Shown here: positions 55,372 to 64,000 of the stretch, one piece after another | How positions within the stretch are numbered: the first letter of the stretch is position 1 | Layout: each line of letters starts with the position of its first letter | From: Echinarachnius parma | Taxonomy: Eukaryota > Echinodermata > Echinoidea > Clypeasteroida > Echinarachniidae | NCBI GenBank assembly: GCA_037951105.1 | Contig: JBAMJV010009728.1 | Location: forward strand, 20,727 to 84,726 | Direction: 5' to 3' | DNA: 64,000 bases | The notes under the pieces: generated by a model | Database searches by the model: none | What the model was told of the DNA's origin: nothing | Seen by the model: only the letters and a program-made list of their open reading frames with translations | Made by a program: the position numbers and the translations under genes

Positions 55372-56163
55372 GAGTTGAACCTGAGAAGGACAGCGGCCTT
55401 CATACAGCTAAGGACTTCAACGATGTTGAGATGTCTGCTAGACTTAAGATCGAACCACATGATCCAATGTCCCATGATCGTGTATCTGAGCCTGACAAGG
55501 ATAGTTGCCTGCATACGTCTCAGGGTGTCAGTGTTGGCAAGATAACTGTAGTGAACATAGAACCACCTGATCCAGTGTCATCTGAGGATACCAGAGATGT
55601 TGAGAAGTCTGCTAGACTGAAGATCGAATCACCTGATCCAATGTCCCAGGATCAAGATTCTGAGCCTGACAAGAGCAGTTACCTGCATACGTCTAGGGAT
55701 ACCAGAGATGTTGAGAAATCTGCTAAGCCGAGATTGAAGAATGAACCACCTGATCCAGTGTCACGTGATCAAGTAACAGAGCCCTATGAGGAAAGATACC
55801 TTTGTACGTCTCATGAGGATGTTGACGTTGCCGAAATCACTGGAGTGATGAAAGAACCACTTGATGCAATGTCACATGATCAAGTAACTGAGACTGACAA
55901 GGGTATTTGCCTGCATACGACCGAGGATGCCAGAGGTTTTGAGATGCCTGCTGGAGTGAAGATGGAGCCACCTGATCCAGTGTCACATGATCAAGTAGCT
56001 GAGCCCAATAAGGACAGTTGTCAGCATACCATTGAGGATGCCAGAGGATCCGAGATGTCTGCTGGAGTGAAGACGGAGCCTTCTGATCCTCTGTCACATG
56101 ATCAAGTGACTTACAACCCTCTGGCACCGGGGATCAAACTGGAGATAGATGATGAGGGAGGAG
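55372..56163 (+). CDS. unit 3 exon 2: about seven SUMO-motif repeats
   Basis: Acceptor TATATATTTAG before GAGTTGAACC; donor GGAG/GTATGT; 792 nt, phase 1 on both sides. The repeats of 36-37 residues are more diverged than in unit 2, and one is cut short. PsiKxE occurs as LKIE twice, LKNE, VKME, VKTE and, in the tail, IKLE. The repeat number differs from unit 2 (seven against eight), but the motif persists. Confidence 0.72.
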
Positions 56164-56636
56164 GTATGTAAACATTCACATTCACCATCTGGAGCTCTAT
56201 AAGTCAGGCAGTTTTGAAAAATACAAAATTAGAAGACTAAAATAGGACAAAAATTTCCCAGCTAAGGTTCACTGCAGAATATAAATATCTTTAATCTAAT
56301 ACATCCACAACACATGAACTTGAGTTTCAGTCAACATCTGCTTGAATGAATTAAATCATGAGTGAGATTGATCAGGCAGTGTAACAAATCTGAGGCTCTA
56401 CTACATTGTGTTGTGCAAACCACATGAATGTGTTTTGAAGAGTCCTGCTTATAGCTAGGACACATACTCCAATGATCTGTGGGATTATTTGGTGCATGTA
56501 AGATAGACTTTGCATGTGTCATGTACAAAACTGAAGTATAATATCTTATGATAATAAGTAAGATTATTACTCACTGAGTGAGATGTCTTGGGTCCATATT
56601 AATATCTTATTATCTTGTGTGGGTCTTTTTTTGCAG

Positions 56637-57017
56637 ATTGTGCTGAGCATATGGATGAGGAAAGCAATTTCTGGTTGAGCAGTGAGTCATCATTGGCTAC
56701 CAGAGAGGCCAAGAGTGCATTTCCTATATTGAAGAAACCTAAGATTGTGCTACAAAGACTGAACATCAGGAGAATGCCTGCTAGGTGTGATGATTGTCAC
56801 AAGGCACTGCAAGGTAGCAGCTTTCAGTATTCCCTTGGTCGTACTGAGCAGTACATTGTCATGAAATGTGAAATATGCAAGAAAGATGGGACTAAAAGAA
56901 CTGAGCTCCAGAGACGAGCAACGGATACTGAAGAAGACGTCCTGCGGGAGAGTACCAATCATCCACCACTTCATGGAACGAGCAGGACGTTCCATAACGT
57001 TCAGTCAAGTGATTCAG
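56637..57017 (+). CDS. unit 3 exon 3: two-CxxC exon
   Basis: Same boundaries as 1085-1465 and one visible amino-acid difference (MDEE for MDDE). Acceptor TTTTTTTGCAG, donor TTCAG/GTAGGG. CDDC and CEIC are kept. Confidence 0.74.
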
Positions 57018-57362
57018 GTAGGGAAGGCATTCAGGCAATAATTTAAATTTATTAAATTCTTTCTTACAGCGCATTAGATGTGATATGGGCGTTATTATAC
57101 AAAATAACGCATGGTTTGGAGTTGAATATATACCAGAATATTCACTGATACATTTTGAATTTCTCAAGTGCATTTTAATTGATTGGAGATAAATCATTGA
57201 GGGGATACAGACCAACAAAAATGTGTTTTTTTTATTCATTCAATACCGTCTTCTTTATGATACGAGTATATCTATCTATATATAACTGGCACTGGTGTAT
57301 ATTATACACAACACTGGACCAGCCACAAGTACGAAAATACGCCAGATGGTGGACTGTACTTT

Positions 57363-57735
57363 TACTTGAAGAAGAAGAAGAAGAAGATCTATCTAGAGCC
57401 TAGATGTCTTCTCTGATTTCGTCCATCCAATGTCTACTCTGTCTGTCTCTTTGTCTGGTTTGTGTTAGTTATATTATGTGTCCATCTGTTGTCTTTACGT
57501 CTTGCATGGTGGCCTGCCCATCTCCATTTCTTTGTTTTTATTTCCTGTGTGATATCCTGGCATTTTTGTTTCTTCTTAAATCCTCATTTCTGACCTTGTC
57601 CCTTCTTGTAACTCTTACCAGAATCCTCTCTATAGCTCTTTCTGTGACTCTAAGCTTCTTTTCCAATTTCTTAGTTATTGCCCAAGTCTCTGCCCCATAT
57701 AATAGTACCGGAATTATACACTAGTTGAAGATTTG
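57363..57735 (-). mobile_element. old LINE 3'-end fragment in intron 3 (unit 3)
   Basis: Minus-strand LINE RT tail as at 1800-2190, with the CTT run at about 57369-57387. Confidence 0.6.
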
Positions 57736-57783
57736 AGCATAGAAAACACTAATAACCTCATTGTTTGTCTCCTTCCCTTGCAG

Positions 57784-57891
57784 AAAATGTTGATCACCAG
57801 GAAGATGGTATGATTACTTACGGAAAGAAACATACCTCACCAGATCTAAGAGTGCCAGGAAAGGACGCCCTTCAACAGGAGGGTGAGACAG
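57784..57891 (+). CDS. unit 3 exon 4: linker exon
   Basis: Identical in reading to 2223-2330; donors after 57882 or 57891, both phase 1. The following intron has the empty site of the LINE at 58269/58270. Confidence 0.62.
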
Positions 57892-58452
57892 GTACATGTA
57901 GCTCAGAGTTTCAATCAAGAATAAACACTGATGATCTTAAAGGATTCATGAAGTGCAAATACAAGTTGACTTCAGTTAATCTGTATTAGGGTACATGTAT
58001 ATTTAATGTTTGTAAAAAGTTCGACCTAACTATGTTTTGTATATAAAACCCCACCTCTTAACAAAGTCTCCTGAGTGAAAATCTGCTCACAATATCATCA
58101 CATGTTTGAATACTACCAACTAACACACTTTCAATTTCAAAAGCAATTGCTATGTCAGAAAAGCTCAGCCATCATTAGGACAAGAAAGGCACTGATAAAC
58201 TATTGTATGTGAGCATGCACGGCATGCTATTGTGGGCACGTTCTGTTTGTCCTTTTGTCTTTTGTTCATCTAACGTTAACTGTCAAGTGATTGACAGACG
58301 ATGTCAATAGCTTTTCGGTGCCTTTCTTGTCCTAATGATGGTTGAGCCTTCTTTGTTTTTGTCCTGAAACATTTTCTGACAAATTGTTCTATGGAAAGGA
58401 AGATACTCAACTGATGATGAGTTCAATCTTGATATCAACATTCCATTTTCAG

Positions 58453-59345
58453 AAAATGCTGATCGTCTGCTGGGTGCCCCATATGCTTCAGGTAGGAAGA
58501 CAACTGCCTCTACTAATCTAGGAGGAGCAAGTTCTAGCCAGGTCCCTCCTGAAGTCTTTCCAGGTACAAGTAGCTTGAACATTCAGACAGGAAAACACAC
58601 GGATGAATGTCCTGATGATCATCAGAATGTAAGGGGTATTACAAGTCCCCAACACCATGATGGACGATGCGTATGCAACATGGATTCAAAGACTTTCTCT
58701 GACAAATGTGATCCCAAGACACATGAAAATGAACACACTTGTGTGAAATTGGTTTGCAAGTTTTGTTCAAAGGAATTCTCTCGCAAAGATAAACTATCAT
58801 TACACATGAAAAAACATTCTGGTGAACGACCTTTCACCTGCAAGGTATGTTCAATGGCCTTCACTAGAAAATGTCATCTAGCAGTACACATGCGAACACA
58901 TACTGGTAAACAACCTTTTACTTGCAAAGTATGTTCAAAGGCTTTCTCACAGAAAGGCGTTCTAACCAGACACATGAGGACACATACTGGTGATCGACCT
59001 TTCACTTGCAAGGTATGTTCAAAGGCTTGCTCACAGAAAGGTGATCTAATGAGACACATGAGGACACATACTGGTGAACAACCTTTCACTTGCAAGGTAT
59101 GTTCAAAGACTTTCACTAAAAAATGTAATCTAGCATCACACATGCGGACACATACTGGTGATCGACCTTTCATTTGCAAAGTATGTTCAAAGGCTTGCTT
59201 ACAGAAAGGTGATCTAACAAGACACATGAGGACACATACTGGTGAACGGCCTTACACTTGCAAGGTATGTTCAAAGGCTTTCACTCAAAAAGGTAATCTT
59301 GCATCACACATAAGGACACATACTGGTCATCGACCTTTCACTTGA
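58453..59345 (+). CDS. unit 3 finger cassette 1: seven C2H2 fingers
   Basis: Near-identical to 5053-5945: acceptor CCATTTTCAG, phase 1, same linker, same seven fingers, same terminal TGA at a cysteine codon. Differences are a few substitutions (for example FTCK for FSCK in finger 4 and HRPFT for HQPFT at the end). Confidence 0.8.
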
Positions 59346-60690
59346 AAGGTATGTGCAAAGGCTTTCTTTCATAAAGGTGATTTAACAAGACACATGAGGA
59401 CACACACTTGTGAACAACCATTCAATTGCAAGGTATATTCAAAGACTTGCTCACAGAAAGGTGATCTAAAAAGACAAATGGGGAGACATACTGGTGAACA
59501 AACTTTCAATTGCAAAATATGTGCAAAGGCTTTCACTCAAAAATGTCATCTATTATTACACATGAGAACACATACTGTTGAAAGACATTTTACATGCAAT
59601 GTATGTGCAAAGGCTTTCACTAAAAATTGTAATCTAGCATCACACATAAGGACACATACTGGTGATCGACCATTTAATTGCAAGGTATGTTCAAAGGCTT
59701 TTTCACAGAATCCTCACCTTACAAGTCACATGAGGACACATACTGGTGAACAGCCTTTCACTTGCAAGGTATGTTCAAAGACATTCACTCAAAAATGTCA
59801 TCTAGCATTACACATGAGAACAAATACTGGTGAACAACCTTTCACTTGCAAGGTATGTTCAAAGGCTTTCACTCAAACAAGTCATCTAGCATTACACATG
59901 AGAACACATACTGGTGAACGACCTTTCACATGCAAGTTTTGTTCAAAAGCTTTCTCAAGGAAACCTCCCCTTACAAAACATGTGAGGACACACACTGTTG
60001 TATGACCTTCTATTTACAAGGTATGTTCTGTTATAAAGGTGATCAAACAAAACACATGAGGACACATACTGGTGATAAACTTTTCACATGCAAAGTATGT
60101 TCAAAGGCTTTCTATCATAAAGGTGATCTAACAAAAAACATGAGCACACTGCTGAACAGCCTTTCACTTGAAAGGTATGTTCGAATGCTTTCTCACAGAA
60201 ATGTACACTAGTAAAGCTCATGAGGAGACACACTGGTGTTTGAAGCTTTCTCAAGGAAACTTCACCTTACAAAACACATGAGGACACATACTGGTGAATG
60301 ACCTTCTATTTACAAGGTATGTTCAAACTTCAGGCTTTCTGTTATAAAGGTGATCAAACAAAACACATGAGGACACATACTGGTGAGCAACCTTTCACTT
60401 GCAAGGTATGTTCAAAGGCTTTTTTCTGAGGGATGATCTAACAAGACACATGAGGACACACACTGGTGATAAACTTTTCACATGCAAAGTATGTTCAAAG
60501 GCTTTCTATCATTAAGGTGATCTAAAAAAAAATATGAGCACACTGCTGAACAGCCTTTCACTTGAAAGGTATGTTCGAATGCTTTCTCACAGAAATGTAC
60601 ACTAGTAAAGCTCATGAGGAGACACTGGTGTTTGCCCTTTCAATTGCAACTTATGTTTTATAGAGGCTTTCTCTGTTAAAAGTGCTTATG
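59346..60690 (+). pseudogene. in-frame fingers after the TGA, then decayed array
   Basis: 59346-60005 is eight further finger units in the same frame. Finger 6 is intact here, but one linker reads HTVERH and one finger ends MRTN in place of MRTH. 60006-60690 is the decayed, doubled block as at 6606-7290. Confidence 0.7.
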
Positions 60691-61826
60691 TGCATAGTGC
60701 ACATGATGGCACCTATTGATGAATGCTCTATTACAACAACAACTGCGTGAAAGGTAACAAGTAGCTTCATGTGTTTAAATATATAGCGTGCATTGCCCAT
60801 TACAGTTCTGTAGCATATGCAGAGAAACTTTATTCTTGCAGGATGGCCCATGGTCCTAATACCCAAAAGAAATGGGCTAGTAAAACTGAAGAAAAGTAAC
60901 ATTTCAGTTGTTAGATTTATGCGAATTGTTCCTTTTAAGCTGACGATTCTGAATGGTAGTATATTGCATTTTTTCTGCCAAGCTTCATTCATAATTGTTA
61001 TCAATGAATGAACCAAGATTTTGAAGAGAAGACAGTAATTATGTATTAATTTATATCTATTGGACATGTTCATTGGAAATCATACAGAAACTGTGAATAA
61101 AATACTGCATCTAATATCACTTCTTTCAAGATGATTGGAGTTTTAGGTAAGAGCATTACCCTGCCTAGAAACAAAACATCTCCAGAACAGTGAGAATTGT
61201 CAATCGGGCTGTTAATCATAGCCATACAGGTTTTTAAAGCTAATACAGGTTCCATTATACAACCCTCGAAATTAGCATAGGCCCGATGGCCCGGGGCCAC
61301 TAAAAATTGACGCCGGGCCAGTAAAAAATAATATTTGGTGGCCCGACTGGGCCAGCAAAAAAAAAAAAAAAATTTGCAGATACCCAGTAGTCATGTTTAG
61401 TCCTGTCTAGGGCATGTCAAGAGCTTGCTTTTAAATGTAGCATTCAGCAAGTTATACCCTTTCCTCACATACAAAATATTGGTTAGTTAAAAAGTTGCAA
61501 GTTAACTGAGCAAGTAATACTGCTGCCAATGAATATTCATACATTCTTGAGCAGCCGTACTCATATTCTAACCAGTTGTTATAAACAAAAATTTCATATT
61601 AAAACTCGTTATTAGTAATTTTAGTTATTTGCGTGGGGAAATATTTATCAATGATCATGGTAATATGTCATGATGACATTCCTTGCCTTGTTCATTTGTA
61701 TCTGTTGATGAACCATTTTCTAACAAATTGTTCTATGGGAAGGAAGATACTCAACTGATGATGAATTCAATCTTAATATCAACAGTCCATTTCCATAAAT
61801 TGTGGATCATCCGACGGGTGCCGCAG
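60691..61826 (+). other. spacer and upstream intron of cassette 2
   Basis: The common 3' flank (about 60780-61260) resembles 16740-17340. At 61262 the hAT-like terminus CAACCCTCGAAATTAG begins a GGCC-rich repeat. 61384-61600 resembles 12410-12790. From about 61633 it matches the first copy again. No gene. Confidence 0.45.
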
Positions 61827-63052
61827 ATGCTTCCTGTGGAAAGACAATTGCCTCTACTAATCTAGGAGAAGCAAGTTCTAGCCAGGTTCCTCCTGAAGTC
61901 TTTCCAGGTACAAGCAGCTTGAACATTCAGACAGGAAAACACACGGATGAATGTCCCGATGATCATCAGGATGCAAGGGGTATTACAAGTCCCCAAGAAT
62001 GTGATGGACCATGCATATGCAACATGGATTCAAAGACTTTCTCTGACAAATGTGATGCAAAGACACAGGCCAATGAAAACACTTGTGTTAAACTTGTTTG
62101 CAAGTTACGTTCAAAGGAATTATCAGACAAAGGTAGACTATCATTACATATGAGGACACATACTGGTGAACAACCTTTCACTTGCCATGTATGTGCAAAG
62201 GCTTTCAATCAGGAAAGTCATTTTTCAAAACACATGCTGATGCATGCTAGTACACGTTTTTTCACTTGCAAGGTATGTTCAAAGGCTTTCACTGCAAAAT
62301 GTTATCTAGCATTACACATGAGGACACATACTGATAAACAACCTTTTACTCGCAAGGTATGTACAAAGGCTTTCGCGCAGAAATCTCATCTAACAAGAAA
62401 CATGAGGACACATACTGGTGATCAACCTTTCTCTTGCAAGGTATGTTCAAAGACTTGCTCACAGAAAGGTGATCTAATGAGACACTTGAGGACACATACT
62501 GGTGAAAGACCTTTTACTTGCAAGGTATGTTCAAAGACTTTCTCAGTGAAAGTTAATCTAACAAGACATATGAGGAAACATACTGGTGAACAACCTTTCA
62601 CATGCAAGGTATGTTCAAAGCCTTTCTCACATAAAGGTGACATAACGAGACACATGAGAACACATACTGGTGAACAACCGTTCACTTGCAGGGAATGTTT
62701 AAAGGCTTTCTCACAAAAAGGTGATCTAACAAGACACATGAGGACACATACAGGTGAAAAACCTTTCACATGCAAGGTATGTTCAAAGGCTTTCACTCAA
62801 AAATGTCATCTGGCATTACACATGGGAACACATACTGGTGAACGACCTTTCACATGCAAGGTATGTTCAAAGGCTTTCTCACATCAAGGTGACCAAACGA
62901 GACACATGAGAACACATAATGGTGATCAACCTTTTACATGCAAGCTATGTTCAAAGGCTTTCTCACAGAAAGCTAATCTTACGAGACACATAAGGAGATG
63001 TAACATCCATAAATCCAGACCCTATAATCATAGTCCCCTGATTATCATCTAG
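61827..63052 (+). CDS. unit 3 finger cassette 2: 11 fingers, usual acceptor lost
   Basis: Encodes the same protein as 8141-9366, including the degenerate fingers and the foreign C-terminus. Has the same acceptor change and the same in-phase GCAG at 61823-61826. Confidence 0.62.
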
Positions 63053-63189
63053 CCATTTCACTTCCTCCTCTTTAATCGACCACTTGTAACCAAACACTCT
63101 CATCACCAACCGACCTCTCGTTCCCACACATTCCTTGCCTAATTTACCATGCTGACCAACTATACTATTACTGTTATGCAATACCATAT

Positions 63190-64000
63190 GTTCATAGAAA
63201 CAAAAACTAAATCTGATCAACTGGACTTACTATTTTGGGAGTAGTACAGTTTCACAACCTATCCAGGTTGCTTCTTCAGCTAAACTGGCTTGGGAAGAGA
63301 AGATTACTGGTGAAAGCTGTTGGAATCACTGAAGTACGTAATCTTCTATTGTTCAAGATTGTTTAGGCGTCGAGGAATCTGGCGGATTATCGGATTGTAT
63401 ACCAGAGATAAGTTGTGACGAAGTCCCCCTCCCCTGTTAAGCGAGGGGTTTTCAGCTGCGACGTAAATGGCCTCTCTGACCCCTCTCTCAAACCATCTTG
63501 GTTCCTTGTCTAGTATTAAAACATCTTTGTCATTGAATTCGTGTCCTGAGGTACTCAAGTGAGAGAAGACAGCAGATTCATTGCCTGCAGAACCGGAGCG
63601 ACGATGTTGGTAGAGTCGTTTGTGTAGAGGTTGTTTGGTTTCTCCTTGCAGTTTTCCCCTTGGCATTGGACTGCATACACTAAGTTGTTTTGTTTCTGTC
63701 TGGGAGTTTTGTCTTTGGGGTGAACAAGTCTTTGTTTAAGAGTGTTGGCCGGTTTGAAATAGACAGGAATGTTGTAGTTCCTAAAGATGCGCTGTATCTT
63801 CTCGGACAAGTCCTTAACGTAAGGAACAGACACACCAGATCTCTTGGTTGTGTTTCTTGGGTGTGCGCTGGTCGGCTGTGTCCTGCGGTCACGGGGGTGA
63901 AGGGCTTTTTCTATGCTCCAGTTTTTGTAGCCGCAACAGTGTAGGGCTTCCCTAAGGTGTCTGTGTTCCTTCTCCTTTGCTTCCTCTGATGAAGGGATGA
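63190..64000 (-). mobile_element. Penelope-like element, duplicated copy cut by the window end
   Basis: LTR-like repeat at 63190-63391, frameshifted endonuclease region at 63346-63666 and the C-terminal part of the RT frame from 63555, all at a constant offset of 53686 from the first copy. Confidence 0.9.

Overview
The window is animal nuclear DNA. Genes are split by introns with GT/AG boundaries. Spacers are dense in eukaryotic transposons: TTAA-, TA- and 8-bp-TSD elements, a LINE, a Penelope-like element and tRNA-derived SINEs. Long arrays of C2H2 zinc fingers (ZFs) dominate the coding content. The style suggests a marine invertebrate, possibly a non-vertebrate deuterostome, but I cannot name the species.

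The window holds parts of three tandem copies of one zinc-finger gene on the + strand. The inferred exon order, all joined in phase 1, is: exon 1 (about 200 aa, with a TAZ-like His-Cys motif); exon 2 (7-8 repeats of about 36 aa, many with a SUMO-acceptor-like PsiKxE motif); exon 3 (about 127 aa with two CxxC pairs); exon 4 (short linker); and a terminal exon coding the finger array. Unit 1 (1-20.3 kb) enters at exon 3 and has three finger cassettes, at 5.05, 8.1 and 17.6 kb. Unit 2 (27.7-42.5 kb) has exon 1, a tandemly doubled exon 2, exons 3 and 4, an 8-finger cassette and an orphan 12-finger array. Unit 3 (51.4 kb to the end) has exon 1, a satellite-filled first intron, exons 2-4, and two cassettes that are near-copies of the first two in unit 1.

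Three duplication scales are visible. (i) About 632-10314 and 56185-64000 are near-identical; only the first carries a 2161-bp LINE insertion. (ii) The 3' flank and next exon 1 of unit 1 (about 17.5-28.4 kb) match those of unit 2 (38.8-52.1 kb), with many insertions private to one copy. (iii) A 1814-bp direct tandem duplication (32957-34770 / 34771-36584) doubles exon 2 with only two substitutions noticed.

Spacers hold swarms of non-autonomous transposons whose boundaries can be read because the duplicate copy gives the empty site. They include TTAA-target MITEs (piggyBac-like and Kolobok-like), hAT-like elements, a TA-target element, a 2.36-kb palindromic element, and a foldback element whose two copies differ almost only by T-to-C on one strand. 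The gene architecture (constant N-terminal exons followed by several interchangeable finger cassettes, each with its own upstream intron and mostly its own splice acceptor) is the best candidate for an undescribed system. No transcript evidence is available here, so the exon joins are inferred from splice sites, reading phase and the agreement of three copies.
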